The notes below the pieces were generated by a model. It was not told the DNA's origin, did not search any database, and was given only the letters and a program-made list of their open reading frames with translations. The position numbers were made by a program, and so were the translations under genes. Positions 22,225 to 34,389 of a stretch of DNA of 64,000 nucleotides are shown piece by piece. The stretch spans positions 13,716,452 to 13,780,451 of the forward strand of contig OX463859.1 of the NCBI GenBank assembly GCA_949825065.1, read 5' to 3'. Each line of letters begins with the position of its first letter. Position 1 is the stretch's first letter. Source of the stretch: Odontocerum albicorne. Its lineage: Eukaryota; Arthropoda; Insecta; Trichoptera; Odontoceridae.

Positions 22225-22505
22225 GAATAATCTAGTGAAAACATTTCAAGATGATTTGGCCATACCGAGCAAATGAGTTGTGAAACAATTACAAAATATG
22301 TTTAAAATTAATGGAGAACGAGGAAGAGATATGCCAAGGAAAGAATGGAACGATATAGTTCGCGAAGCTTCAACTGAGGGAAACGAAAGACACGAGAAAC
22401 AGAAGATCATGTATGATGGGATGTATGGTTGAGTATGCATAAAAAATGTATATATGCCTGGAAATCTGTTCTCTTTGCCTATCCTAGAAAGGAGTTTTAT
22501 GATGA
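22225..22505 (+). pseudogene. LINE-A 3' coding relic
   Basis: Frames give MSCETITKYV, RGRDMPRKEWNDIV-like and KSVLFAYPRKEFYDD, corresponding to the LINE-A end. The 3' end faces another LINE-A copy in the opposite orientation 20 bases away. Confidence 0.55.
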
Positions 22506-22524
22506 TGTGTATGTACATACATAC

Positions 22525-22900
22525 ATATTATTACGCCATTTCCTTGTCAGGGCAGACAGAGAGGACAGAGTGCAAGGCTTTCTAATCGCGACCATCTTCT
22601 TTCAAGTCATTTACTTCCCTCTATTTCTCTGACTTTTAAATTCATTTATATTAAAATATAATTTACTTGATCCAACAATATTTTATTGGTCTTTTGCAGC
22701 GTTAGTGTTTTTTCATTCATTCGTTCTACATGCCAAAACCATTTCAGAGTGCGCTTTTTTTTCTTACAGTACATTAAACTAAATTTCATTTGCATCCCTA
22801 ACCACTACATTCCGTATTCTGTCATATATTTTCACCCCGTGTTTTCTTCTCAGAGTAAACTTATATTTTGTAACCACAATATATTTAAACAATTTTCTGA
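22525..22900 (-). pseudogene. LINE-A relic, tail-to-tail with the previous copy
   Basis: The reversed 3' end (GCCATTTCCTTGTCAGGGCAG) is followed by the minus-strand C-terminal blocks, including an RMNE-like region near 22710 and an ETLF-like block near 22800. Confidence 0.55.
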
Positions 22901-22929
22901 ATTATTGAAGCGAACAAGTCATATTTTAA

Positions 22930-23255
22930 ATATAAAATGGCCCCGGGTTGAATCCCTGTTGCACACCAAATAATCAGGGCTCACTAATCTGAAACCAATT
23001 ACCCACCTGTCACCGATGTACCCGAGACTCTCCTAGTTGGTCACGCGCGGTCTTCGCGCATTGTCTGGCACAAAGATAAAAACGTTCCGGAGTCCAGCTG
23101 ACAAAAACAAATTGCTGTTGCGAATTGAATTTGCTAACTCAAACAGTGCGGAAAGAACAAAGAAACTGGTGTTGAGATCTGGAATTATATCGACGTTGTT
23201 TGTCCTGAAACATATTTGTGGATATGTTGTTGAAAAGGGTGGTTCAAAATGAATA
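22930..23255. other. Unassigned, somewhat GC-richer stretch
   Basis: It begins with CCGGGTTGAATCCCTG, possibly a tRNA-like box B. The rest, with a 71-codon plus-strand frame at 23037-23252, is not recognised. Confidence 0.3.
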
Positions 23256-24060
23256 TTTTCGGCGTAAATCTTTCTTAAGTCAAAATATTACAATAAAAAA
23301 CATTAATAGTTTGAAAAATTTTGCAATGTTCACAGTCTTATTTTTATTACATTTTGAAAAATAAGAATTCTTATCACATATGGACGTAATATTTATTTAT
23401 TTTATATAGCTTCCACACACAGGTTAAACCCAATTAGGTACAAAGCTTTATGATAAATTATTAATACCACACCGAATGTACCTATATTGTTAAAATTGAA
23501 GCATTCTATTCTGAGAGAAAATAACTAAGTGTCCTCTAAAGCTGTACGACAGACAGAAAACGGAGGTAGTCAATATCCTTATATGACAGAACTTGTCGGG
23601 TTTTACCAATACACTGGGTGAACAAATGTAAAAACCGCGAGTGTTAGTCATAGGGGTGCCCTCACTCAGCAGTGGGTAGAAAAAAGGGAGATAAAGATAA
23701 AGAAAGAAACATTATCATACGAGTATATACAGCAACAAGAAATAAAAAATACACACAAAGCTTAAATATACATCAGCAAAATATAAAAATTAGTAAACAG
23801 GACATAATAGTTTAGCCGAAACAACTAACTCCCATTACTAAGAAAGTTCGAAATGCTTTCTTTAAAAACATTGTCGGAAATGTTCAAAACGTCAATATAT
23901 GAGGCCTTATTCAAATGGGACAGCCCGTGATGCAGAGGAAGAGCAATTGGCAGGTTAGTTCTACGTATTGCTAGTCTAAATAGGTAAATATTTCTGTATA
24001 TCGAATAGTTGACAAGAACATAAAACATTGTGCTAGTTAGAAGGATTTTATATATTATTT
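23256..24060. other. Unclassified AT-rich stretch
   Basis: About 23520-23600 holds a faint LINE-E 3' match (AAGTGTCCTCTAAAGCTG, GGAGGTAGTCAATA). Otherwise nothing is recognised. Confidence 0.3.
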
Positions 24061-24062
24061 TT

Positions 24063-24700
24063 AGGTATTATTTTCTCAGATAATGGAAAAGTTTTGAGGG
24101 TTATCGAATGATATGTAGCGATAGGAAATAAAGTTAATAGGACAACAAATCATATATATTATACTAAAACCGAACGTTTTAATATCTGTTAAGATGATGG
24201 TTCCCAACAGTATTTTAGTAACAACTTTGATCTGTGGAAGAGAAACGTGGATAGGGAAAAATACTGAAAAGAGCTGAATAACGGCTGTAGAAATGGGTGT
24301 TCTTATAAGAATACATGAGGAGGCAATGTATGACAAAATATGTAATAAAGTGATAAGGGACGAATGTGCACTTCAGTAAAATGAAAAAAGAGCGCCCTTC
24401 AATTATTTAAAGGGGGCTCTTCTTCATCTTACTGAACATCACCTTAAATGAAAGAATAATAAAACAAATATACAGTGCAAATGTGAATGAAATATTTGGT
24501 AGAGAAAACCAAGAAAAGTGCGGTTGGGCCAAGTAAATTATATTTTGATAGAAGGAAATATAAAACGCCAGAAAAATCATATTAGCTATATGAGACGTGT
24601 ATGGATGTAGAACAAGCAAAATGTGTGCGTTGGGAAAGAAAAGTCTAGCAGTTTGTCCTTTCATTCTACCCCAGAAAAGAAACGGTGGGATGATATTCTT
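24063..24700 (+). pseudogene. LINE-A relic, long
   Basis: In sequence order it reads GIIFSDNGKV, AIGNKVNRTT, ETWIGKNTEKS, NKVIRDEC and then, after the hairpin at 24373-24437, KQIYSANVNE-like, VGPSKLYFDRR and YPRKETV blocks. It is one of the more complete C-terminal copies, with many frameshifts. Confidence 0.65.
24373..24437. repeat. Inverted microduplication inside LINE-A
   Basis: TTCAGTAAAATGAAAAAAGA and the bases up to CCCTT are followed 9 bases later by an inverted copy ending CATCTTACTGAA. The arms are about 28 bp with a few mismatches. Other LINE-A copies have the left arm only, so the right arm is an added inverted copy. Confidence 0.75.
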
Positions 24701-24769
24701 CAAAGCGCTGTATGGAGTGGAAATATGAACGATGAAAAAGAAGGTAATAAATGTGCTATTGAAGGCGGC

Positions 24770-25140
24770 TGCTCCTTATCCCATGGACCGTAAGGCGCAC
24801 CAACGTCTCATTATCTAAGAATTTGAGTTTACTGGAAGACTTTCGACAACATGCTGAAAAATAAACTTAACATAACATACAACACTGATAATTTGCCAGC
24901 ATTAATAACGAGAATTTGGTGATCACAGAGACAAATAATGGAAAGCGAGAAAAAGAAACGTGTCCTATGAGATGGACAAACCAAATAAAAGAGTTGACAG
25001 GATCTTCTTTAAACGCTGCATTAAACATGATCCAGGACCGGGAAAGGTGAAGATAAATGGTGCAACAAGTCTCAGATATATATCAGAGGACTACAATACT
25101 CAGCAATATGTATACGATGATCAATAATAAGAAGGTATTA
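24770..25140 (+). pseudogene. LINE-C 3' coding relic
   Basis: Fragments VSYEMDKPNKRV, SSLNAALNMIQDRE and TSLRYISEDYNTQQYV, in two frames, correspond to the LINE-C C terminus and end near the stop. The copy at 39030-39375 aligns with it from GGCGCACCAACGTCTC on. Confidence 0.6.
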
Positions 25141-25284
25141 TGCATTAAGGACACAATCCATATTATATTAATTTACAGTTACCCGGCATTAACGTAATAT
25201 TGTTGTGAAATCAACAGTCAATAAGGCATTAAAAAACATATTTATAATCAAACAAAACAATGTCTACATTTGCTTATTTGTATA

Positions 25285-25430
25285 ATGGTTCACAACATTG
25301 TATTAGTGCTAACATTTATGATGTAGGGAGAGAAACGTGGATATAAAAAAAAATGAGGAAAGGAGCTGACTACTTGCAGTGGAAATATGTCCATTGGAAA
25401 AAAATATGAGGTTTGCCGATCAGTAATAGT
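25285..25430 (+). mobile_element. LINE-A fragment
   Basis: It contains the AGAGAAACGTGGAT block (RETWI) and the AGGAGCTGACTACTTGCAGTGG version of the NAVEM region. Confidence 0.5.
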
Positions 25431-25928
25431 GTATAGTATCGGACGTATGCGTCACCTAACATATGATTGATGTATATTTTCTTGTTTATTTGATATTTTT
25501 AAGATGTTTTGTTTGATGTACTTGCTGTGTACCGACCGTAATGAAATGTTTCTTATGCGTGGCCTTCGCGAGAGCTAGTATCAAAAGTTGACCGGCCCAT
25601 GCATGCGAAAACGTGCAAAATACGTAATATCTCGCAAGTCATGACGATGCTTACTATGACCGATTGACCTCACATAAGGAGCGCTAAACGTAAAAAAATA
25701 CATTATCAGTTTCACTACAGTCTTTTGCTTTCGACCAACTTCTACCTGCTAAATAGGAATCTCTTCACCCTGCTACTTTTCACCGGAAAAGCATAAAGTG
25801 AGCCGAAATCTCTATCGAGCGGCAGCCATCCACCTATTCTGCAGGCTTTGTACGGTGCTGTACAAATAGAATGAATATAAAGTGGGATTTTTAAGGATTA
25901 ATAAGTGCTAAATACTGGAGTGTTAAGC
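25431..25928. other. Unclassified stretch
   Basis: No gene or repeat is recognised, although it is less AT-rich than most unassigned parts. Confidence 0.3.
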
Positions 25929-25930
25929 AT

Positions 25931-26142
25931 TGTGTTGTATTACACTTTCGTTTTATATAGTACAACCTGACGTGATTATTGCCACGTGGTATTCTCTTCC
26001 GATCGGCCAGAAAGCTGTTAAAGAGATCTTAAGTGAAAATCAGACTGGAATCTTGTTAAAAAAATCTGGGTTCCAGTCGGATTTGAACCAGAATCCTCCA
26101 GAGTGGGAGACATGCGTCTTACCAATTAGGTCGCGGAGGTCG
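25931..26142 (-). mobile_element. SINE-1, full length
   Basis: The reverse complement reads ACGACCTCCGCGACCTAATTGG (start and box A), a box B (GGTTCAAATCCG), CCCAGATTTTTTTAAC, GATTTTCACTTAAGATCTC, the GCCACGTGG core inverted and the TTGTACTATATAAAACGAAAG-like tail. A plus-strand frame across it is spurious. Confidence 0.8.
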
Positions 26143-26224
26143 TCTAATGTCGTTAAGTATGATGAAAAAGATCACACCATGGTTTTTTTGGCATGTTGAT
26201 TTGAATTGACTTAACAAATTAACG

Positions 26225-26420
26225 ATGTAAGCATAAGTGGGAATTGTGGTAAAGAATGACTAAGAAAGTGTCGTTTGACCAAGGGGTTGAAATTGTGAAA
26301 GAAGGAAAGGTAAGGATTAAGAAAAATAGAAATAACTATATGAGAAGATTTATGTACCATGTTATATATATCGTGAAAAGGGAGGCAGGTATTTTGCTGT
26401 GGGAAGTTGCAGAAATAGCG
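26225..26420 (+). mobile_element. LINE-A 3' end fragment
   Basis: The frame contains GVEIVKEGKVRIKKNRNNYM, close to the ILKEGNVKS-type block, followed by the final LINE-A part. Confidence 0.6.
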
Positions 26421-26424
26421 TGGT

Positions 26425-27225
26425 GGTATGTATGTAACAACAAAATCGCTCTTGAAATAATTATAAGGTAACTACGAGTAGAAAGCCAAAATGCAATACT
26501 TCTCAACGCATATGGAAAATATTTTCAAGAAATGGATCCAGTATACGAGTACATCGCGAATTTAACAGAGAATGTCTGGATGTTTAGCAAACATTCCCAC
26601 GACAGCATTACTACTATATGTCGACATCTGTCATTATGGATAAGGTATGGTTGAGTTTCATCTGAACCTGGAAGCTTTAGAAACAGGTCCAAGTTATTAT
26701 TTTAATTTATTTTCTTTATCTTAAACAGTCGATAATGATTTATTTTCAAAAGACTGTATACAATTGGTTTTGTTCTTAGTATGAAATTGACAACTGAAAT
26801 AAAAAAAAAAACTTTGTTATGAAAAAATATACCACCCTTGTGGAATTTTAACAACAAAGGTAATTGTATTAACTTCAAATGGCTAGTTTCAAACGGTTAA
26901 CGATATCCCAACGCATCTTTTTGTTCTTTCACTTGACTAGATAGATCCTTATTGATCCTCTTTCAAAACGGTTTAACTCGTAGATCCTGTAAAAGATCTG
27001 GGGATGATCTGTTTCATTTTACCGAGAAATGATCTAATACTATTACTTTTAAGTGTTTTGTTACCAAACAATGAACCGACTTTTTGGTTGATTTTTGAGA
27101 AAAATACATGTTAGATTATTTTTAAATATTTAGTTGCGGCGGACTTTGTGTTGTTAATAAGTAAATATTTATGATTTTTTTTTGGAACACTAAGTGTAAA
27201 TTTTAGAATTTATCTTATTCTTTCT
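26425..27225. other. Unclassified AT-rich stretch
   Basis: No gene is recognised. Around 26940-27050 GATC/GATCT recurs several times. Two TACGAGTA motifs lie at 26473 and 26544. Confidence 0.35.
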
Positions 27226-27227
27226 TC

Positions 27228-27745
27228 ATATAGCCTAAATAGTACAACTTGGCGGGTTAATTGCCATGTCGCAATTTTCTCCGACCAAACAGAAATGTTT
27301 TAAACATCTTCGCCGTTGCTGGGCCTCGTAGTCAAGGATCCCTCGCCATTCCAACATCATTTCAGTTGTAAAACGAAGCTGTGCCGTGGAATTTTGTTTT
27401 TCCTTCGTTTTTATCTTATTTAAGTAAGTGAGCCGTTGCACACAAGTAAACTCTTAGGTTACGCCAAAGTGAGACGATTGGAGCACATCAGCATGTTTTC
27501 TTTCTCTTTTTGAAAGTCTAGATGTGACTGAAGTCAATGGTGTCCTTATATCATTAAATTATATGCAGAAAAATGCCAGTTTCATTTGAGGAGAGAAGTA
27601 CAGTGCGTAACATCATGTGAAAAAAGGATTTTAAACAAATCTTATTTAAAACCTAATTGGCACCATTTTAAAAATAATCTAGGTATCAACGGGAATCGAA
27701 CCTGCGACCCCGGTTTGAACACACGTGTTTCATAAACTTGGTAAA
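27228..27745 (-). mobile_element. SINE-1 split by SINE-3
   Basis: The tail half (27228-27303) and head half (about 27640-27745, with GGGAATCGAACCTGCGACC) belong to one minus-strand SINE-1. SINE-3 sits between, and TTTTAAACA-like bases flank the insertion as a probable target duplication. Confidence 0.65.
27305..27620 (-). mobile_element. SINE-3 copy nested in SINE-1
   Basis: It matches 35590-36025 in order: GTTGCTGGGCCTCGTAGTC, GAGCCGTTGCACAC, GAGCACATCAGCATGTTTTC and GCCAGTTTCATTTGAGGAGA. It stops before the tRNA-like head seen in the other copy. Confidence 0.65.
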
Positions 27746-27899
27746 GGAAGTTATCTTTTTATTTGTGAAATAACAATAGCTATTAATTTATTTGTACAAG
27801 TGGACATGCTGTAAACAAATATAGGTATACATATATAATTCAAGTATTCTTCAACTTATGGCGAATTTGTGTTTATAACCACTTGAGTAGGTATGTACC

Positions 27900-28480
<581 letters not shown>

Positions 28481-28489
28481 CGAAACTTC

Positions 28490-29198
28490 TGAATGGAAAT
28501 TAATCGTTTTACTACCTAGACAATGGAAGTAGTTGTTGAATTGAAATAAATAAACTTCAAATGTGTGTTTCAGCACTGTTTGCCTTGAATCCAACCATAA
28601 GAGTATAATTATATGAAAATATATGTTCTAACAATATTACTTAAAAAAAAACCATTTTGTTTCATAAATAATTCATAATTTATTTAAAATGATGAGAGAC
28701 AAGTTTCGTGCACCAGTTGTCATCTTCATCAAACGCCTCGATAGATCGATCAGATTGTGAACTAGGTATGCCCACGTGATGTGAATTCTCAGGCAGGGTC
28801 GAGCAAGTGATGCCAGATGAATTCATTAATGCTATCAGGTCCATCTCTTTCTCACTGCAAACCTGTTTGATCTTTTGTTATTAATTTGTTATGCCAACTG
28901 CCACGTCATAAATCCTGAATCATTATCGAAACTTTTTTATGTAAAGTATTTTACAACAAATATCATAATGGTTATCATAACTTATATAAGAACGTACGAT
29001 ACTCGTTTATTTATTTAATTTATACGCTTTTCATGTAAATACACTTGGCATGTTTATTGGTTTAAAGCAATTATTTCAAATAGACTAAATTTTATTTCAA
29101 CATTGTTGTCGACATCCATGACTATTTTTGAAACTTAGTAAATAAATATGTCACTAAGATCCAAAAGCTTTCGATCTGAAAAAGTGCGAACATAATAA
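28490..29198. other. Unclassified stretch
   Basis: Nothing is recognised; AT-rich with short GC-richer patches. Confidence 0.3.
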
Positions 29199-29199
29199 T

Positions 29200-29790
29200 A
29201 GTAATAATAAGACAATTTATATAGCGCCGTGAAAAGAGCCGTAGAACTCTCTTCAAGGGCGCTCTAGCTCAGGATTCGAACCCACTCATAAATTTTGCTA
29301 AGCCCTCCCAAAAAAGATTGTCTTTAAGTGCTTCATAAAGCTGCAAATTCTAACACTAGGAGGCAGACCATTCCACAACCCGCCATATTGGATTGATTTG
29401 TAACTACCAACTTATCAGATGAAGAAAAAATCTACCTTATAGTACTACTTCTCTCTGAAGGAACATCGCTCAGGCACAGACATATCCGAAATATACAGTG
29501 GCGACATCTCATTAAGGGACTTGCATACAAAGAGAAGTTTGAAATCAATCCATCTGTGACACTTAAGCTTGTGTAGACTGTTTAGAAGCGAATCAATATG
29601 GCAATATTTATGATTACCATATAATATCAGCCAGGCGGCAGTTGTACTGAAAACAAACTGAACTCGTGAATCTGGCAAAGCAAAAGAAATAAAGTTACAA
29701 TAATCCAGACGCGATACAGCAAATTAATGAACAATGTTGAAATATAATATTCTAACCACGCCCGTGCATGTTTAGACGATGTTACAGTTT
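29200..29790 (-). pseudogene. LINE-E (CR1/L2-like) relic, best copy
   Basis: On the minus strand a 77-codon frame includes NHKYCHIDSLLNSLHKLKC, FKLLFVCKSLNE and MSPLYISDM, matching the C-terminal tail after the reverse transcriptase of CR1/L2 LINEs. After a stop and frameshift come GLWNGLPPSVRI and MKHLKTIFFGRA. The 3' tail GTGGGTTCGAATCCTGAGC...GGCGCTATATAAATTG...TTATTATTA follows. Confidence 0.75.
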
Positions 29791-29949
29791 TGATGTTACA
29801 AAATTTGATACCTTTACCCTCAGTAGCCGATGATGTGTTCTTTCGTTACATGCTGAAATGTGAAAAATTGAATAATTTTTGCGATCAAGTTTCTTTCACA
29901 AGAAGAAGATATTTAGATGTTGTCTAAGGAGAATATTTCTTTTAGATTA

Positions 29950-30383
29950 CATTTTAATCTTCTTCTTCTTAAACTTTCTATAGACTGAAGAGTCTGTTAC
30001 TGCAGGATCGTCCTCCTGTGATGCTGAGCTCCAGCTATCTCTCCATCATTTCGGGGGTCTCCCTGGTGGACGCCTTCTATCCGACACCCCATGCAGAGCT
30101 AAGTAAGGAATTCTTGTGGAATTCATTCTCTGTGCATGTTGGTACCAGTATCGTCGACGCTGTCGTCCCCATCTGACCACATCTTGGATCTCACAGACCT
30201 CTCGGATTGTGGTGTTCCTTACACGATCACGTAAAGTCTTTCCAGCAATAGCGCGCAGAGTTCTCATTTTCGTTGTCCTTAGCATACTTTTTGTCCTGTC
30301 AAGTTCGCCCTCGCTTCGATGCCATATGTGAGGATAGGTCGCACACAGGTCTTATGAATGCGTACCTTTACATCTAAATACAG
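29950..30383 (-). pseudogene. LINE-D C-terminal relic, copy 1
   Basis: The minus-strand frame reads LRTTKMRTLRAIAGKTLRDR, EVCEIQDVVRWGRQRRRYWY and RRRPPGRPPK. It ends in a GAAGAAGAAG tail at about 29950-29962. It corresponds to the C-terminal third of the LINE-D copy at 41475-42410. Confidence 0.8.
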
Positions 30384-30394
30384 CATTTAAACAC

Positions 30395-30610
30395 CTTTTT
30401 AATAAACTTGATAACTACGCGATATTATTTTTTTTACATTTCAGAATATAATTAAACAATATATCTTCTATCGGCTCTAGTTGACATACTATTGAGGGTT
30501 GTTAGAACAAATTTTAACTGTAACATCGCTTGACCATGCGATGAACGTGGCCTGCGCAGTCTGTCCATACACAATCTAACTCGTTCAGGCCGCAAACTTT
30601 TGTATCTTAA
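30395..30610 (+). repeat. Rep-C copy 2
   Basis: TTTCAGAATATAATTAAACAAT and GTTGACATACTATTGAGGG match 5290-5440. Confidence 0.5.
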
Positions 30611-30674
30611 TTTAAATATTAGTGTAAAAGGAACGTCGTCCAATAAAAATATGGTTATACAGATTGAATGCAAT

Positions 30675-30800
30675 TTTTTAAAGAACTAAAGGTAAGGAAT
30701 GAGAGAAATAATGCACTGTATGAGAATATGTATGAATGCGGAGGAGGCAAAGGATGAATGTTGTAATAGGAATGTTTGGTAGCGTGACGGTATTATGTAG
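30675..30800 (+). mobile_element. LINE-A 3' end fragment
   Basis: It reads NERNNALYENMYECGGGKG in one frame and the MRICMNAEEAK equivalent in another, as in other LINE-A ends. Confidence 0.5.
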
Positions 30801-31240
30801 GAAATAAAAAAAAAATACAAATCAAAGAAATTAGTGATAAAGGTGAGAACTGTATAACAGTTAGTTAGGCAGGAGGTTCTCGTATATTTTGAGTTATTTT
30901 TTTAAATTGATAAAATAAAGCACATCTGAAAAGCTAGAAAGATCGTTCCCAAGTTTAGTGATGTTAAGATGATGATGATACGTTAGAATACAAAGCTTCT
31001 TGCCTTGACTAGTTTGGAGAGACAGCCCATCATCAGAAAGTAAATATAACTTTTCATACAAATACTGAGAAAATCTTGAATTGTTCAATAATTCCAAAAA
31101 GGGTTATTGACACTTTGAGATTTCTTTACTGTTTTATTTTATTGGAGTCTTCTCATATTTTTTTAACTATGAATTAAATTTATGTGACTATCATTCGATA
31201 TTCCTGTTGAATTGAAACTTCCTCTTAATATTCATATTTT

Positions 31241-31391
31241 AGACATACTTGGAACTGCCCATGGCCACTCTGCGACCCAACTCCGTATTCGCACTGCACG
31301 CCCTCGTCGCAAAAAAAAATGTAAAAAAAGTCTCCGCCTCCCAAAAAAAAGAAAACATCAAAGAATGCTGACTAGTTACAAAAAAAACAGG
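31241..31391 (+). other. Possible internal exon or basic-peptide relic
   Basis: A pyrimidine-rich run ending TTTTAG precedes it and CAG|GTAATA follows, so it is bounded by plausible splice sites. The open frame between is strongly basic (RTARPRRKKKCKKSLRLPKK). Low-complexity A runs make chance likely. No partner exon is found. Confidence 0.2.
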
Positions 31392-31438
31392 TAATAATAT
31401 TGAGAAATACGTTTAAAGTTCTCATATATAATATGTAA

Positions 31439-33048
31439 TACTAGTTGCAACCCGTGAAATATTCACGGAAGTAAAACAAATTCTACATTTATGAAAATAT
31501 ACGAGTATATTCATAAATATAGAATTTGTTTATATATATCATTTTATACATCGTCCCTTTTTACACCGGTTCAAAAATTGTTAGCTAGGTATTTAAAATT
31601 CGTTCAGTTATCCCGGACCCACCGAGATTCAAATTTAGAATTACTTTCGAAGAGAATCCAAGTATTCCTCTCTCGCTCTCTTATATTCAAAATTCAATTC
31701 TTTCTTCGACGACAACCATCGTGTGGGTTTTGGCCTATTTATACTATGATGATAACATTTAGTCACACATTTATAAATGTATAAAATAATAAAAAATAAA
31801 ACAATCTTAACCTAGTATTTTTCTGATAGATATTAAATAATCAGGCAAAGTATTTAAAGTCGAATATACTATATATAAGAGTATTTTAATTTGAAGACAT
31901 AAATGTCATTGAAATGTTTAATTATTTTCTACAATCATATAAAAATATATTTGAAATACTTAACGTCTGTCAAGGATTGCCATATTTATGAAATGTATGT
32001 ATTATTGGCTGTGATGGCAGACACTTGCCAGTGGAAAGATTTGAAAATATAATATATGAAACGATGTTGATTTTTTTCTTAACATGATCGCCAATAAACA
32101 AATAAATATTAATATGTTGCTACATTTGGTAAAATAATCTATATTTATATATAAGACATAAGATTCGATTATATTCGATATAAATTTAATCTTGATATTT
32201 TTTTTGCTGGCAATACAGAGTGTACACCACTACATAATATAAGTAAGGATTATTAGAAGAAGAAATAAAAAAAATGCTACTAATAAGGCGTCAGTTGAAA
32301 TACTGTGCAGAAACAAAGTCGTGGCGTAAAATTGTATATCAATAATCCAAATAACAAGTCCATTATTTACAATATACCAGCCTCGAAAATACATTTCACT
32401 CATATGTATTAGATATTCAATCTTTGCTTATCATGATATATTTATTGTTAATATGTTTCATTTCAAAATCAAACAATTTAGTTCCCATGCAAATAGTCCA
32501 ACAACTGATCAATGGATACCATAAGTTCTGATAGTAAAATGGCTATTATCTCATTACCGCCGCCTTACCGTATAGACCTGTCATTTATTATTAACTATGT
32601 CAGTTCGCCTGAAGAGAGCCTATCGGTCTGATCTATAGGTGTTGTTTGTGTCTTGAGACATAATTATTATTATGAATATTCAATATTTAAGGGATACGTA
32701 GATTAAGGGTTAAAATACAAACCAACATAAATAATTTTGCCGTTTATACGTCGGTCTTAGTGTCAAGTAGTGACTGCTGTCATATTAAAAAAGTAAAGAT
32801 GCTCTGAAATATGTTTTAAAATATAGTTTTTTTTTAATTTCCGAGTATCATTTTTGGTCCAGTATTTATTTGTATTAATAATAATTAGTAATGCAAAAAA
32901 ATCTATGTTTAAAACATGATAGCTGTCACTACTTGATATGATTATAGCATATAAAATAACAATTGCAATAATGATTTGAAAACATAATATCGAGATGTAT
33001 TAAAGTTTTTGATTTACTTCCGCAATTATTGACGGGTTATTGCTAGTA
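31439..33048. mobile_element. Rep-T: possible inverted-repeat element
   Basis: The left end ACTAGTTGCAACCCGTG...CACGGAAGTAAAAC and the reversed right end ACTAGCAATAACCCGTC...GCGGAAGTAAATC match over about 37 bases. A third such end lies at 47202-47240. The 1.6-kb interior shows no gene. Part of it (31550-31750) is also found inverted at 58655-58870. No clear target duplication was found, so two independent copies of one repeat end are an alternative. Confidence 0.4.
31474..31531. repeat. 26-bp hairpin with TACGAGTA at its centre
   Basis: The arms 31474-31499 and 31506-31531 (core CAAATTCTACATTTATGAA) have two mismatches. The loop is formed by the motif at 31500-31507. Confidence 0.75.
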
Positions 33049-33049
33049 T

Positions 33050-33545
33050 TATAACAATGTGTATTAGTAGCGTTTAGTGAGTTAAGTGTCAAGACTGTGA
33101 ATAAATTTGAGATCATAATTATCTCTCATATAGTGTGAATTTTTGTTTGATTTGATAAAAAAATGGTTTTATATGTGGAATTATCACTGGTTCGCTGTAC
33201 TTGAAAAACGCGAATATTTTTTACGTCGAGTATGTGTTTGAAAAATATATTTTATTATTGAAGTTGATTTTACCATCTTAAAACGTGCACGATGTTTAGT
33301 TGGTTAACACCCCAAATCATACCAAGTATTATATAAGTACATTTTTCATAAATTTTAGAACTATGTCTTTCATGTATTAATCATTTTTGTTAATTTAGAA
33401 AACTAGTACTGTGTCCAGAGTATGTAGGTTTTAATGGATCAAAACCTTAATAATTGAATTAAAAAAATAATATCCTTTAAATTAGGTGAAAACCATTAAT
33501 ATTTGGAGATCAAATATTATATAACGAGAACGAGAACAATATCTT
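33050..33545. other. Unclassified AT-rich stretch
   Basis: No gene or known repeat. Confidence 0.3.
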
Positions 33546-33549
33546 CCTG

Positions 33550-33746
33550 ATCTTTTCCGTACCTCAATTGGTAAGACGCTTGTTAACCTAGAATTTGGAG
33601 TACGATTTTCGTTGGTGTTCAATATTTTTAAAGGGATTTCAATATGGTTTTTACTGAAGGCCTCGTTAATATCTTTCGGAATGTTTGGAAGATATTTTCT
33701 CATAGAAATACGCCTACCAGGTTGATGTGTATACAACGAAATAACT
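33550..33746 (+). mobile_element. SINE-1 adjoining LINE-B tail to tail
   Basis: ACCTCAATTGGTAAGACG is box A. Then come a worn box B, TTTTACTGAAGGCCTCGTT, TTTGGAAGATATTTTCTC and TATACAACGAAATAAC. It ends where the reversed LINE-B 3' end begins. Confidence 0.75.
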
Positions 33747-34330
33747 ATTTTGTTTTTCCTTGCCTTATCCCATTCATTTGGGATCGGCTCCTTTGACATT
33801 TTTCCTCCATCTCTCTCTCTCGATCTCGCCAATCCCTCCGAGATAGTTCGAATCTCATCATGTCCTCCTCCATTTTTTATGTAGATTATTTTTAGGTCTC
33901 CCTCTTCGTCTGTTTGGAAGTCTATTCGTGGTTGATTTTAGCGTAGACACTACATCCCGCCGTTGTACATGCCCATACCAGCGTAGTCGTGTTTCCTGGG
34001 TTTCATCTACTATTGGCGTCACTTTATTTGTTCCGTGAATTTGTTAATTTCGGATCATTTCCAGTTTAGTGACGCCCAGCGATCACCGAAGCATACACAA
34101 TGTGTATGCTTCGGTGATGTCATCTTCGCGACATGAAGCGGTGTCCCTCTTTCTTCTTTAGAGGCCAACACTCGGCTCCATGAAGTATAGCGAGCATGAT
34201 CTTTGTCTTGTAGATCTTGCTCGTAAGCTTTATTGGGAGCCTTCTATTGCAGATAACCCCCGGTGTTTCTCTCCATTTGATCCAGCAAATTTTTATTCTG
34301 CTCTTTACACCTTGAATCATCTCGAAAGTA
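33747..34330 (-). pseudogene. LINE-B relic, copy C
   Basis: The minus strand encodes MARSRERDGGKM and PNEWDKARKN at the end, LRWYGHVQRRD in the middle and HGAECWPLKKKEGHRFMS upstream. These are C-terminal blocks of a LINE reverse transcriptase protein. The frame is broken several times. A palindrome at 34082-34118 interrupts it. Confidence 0.7.
34082..34118. repeat. Perfect 18-bp palindrome, 1-base centre
   Basis: ATCACCGAAGCATACACA and its exact reverse complement meet around one base. The LINE-B copy at 18388-19225 has only a single arm at this place, so an inverted copy was added here. Confidence 0.85.
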
Positions 34331-34389
34331 TTGTATAAAAACAACGAAGATATTATATAATATAATTTAAAAAATATTTTAATCAAGTT

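Noticed and set aside
22525..22900. Inverted LINE-A pair at 22.2-22.9 kb as another PLE-like dimer
   Set aside because: The two copies overlap only at the 3' end region, have 3' ends facing inward and show no shared target duplication; independent insertions explain them.
25930..26199. 89-codon plus-strand frame
   Set aside because: It lies over a full-length minus-strand SINE-1 and is a by-product of it.
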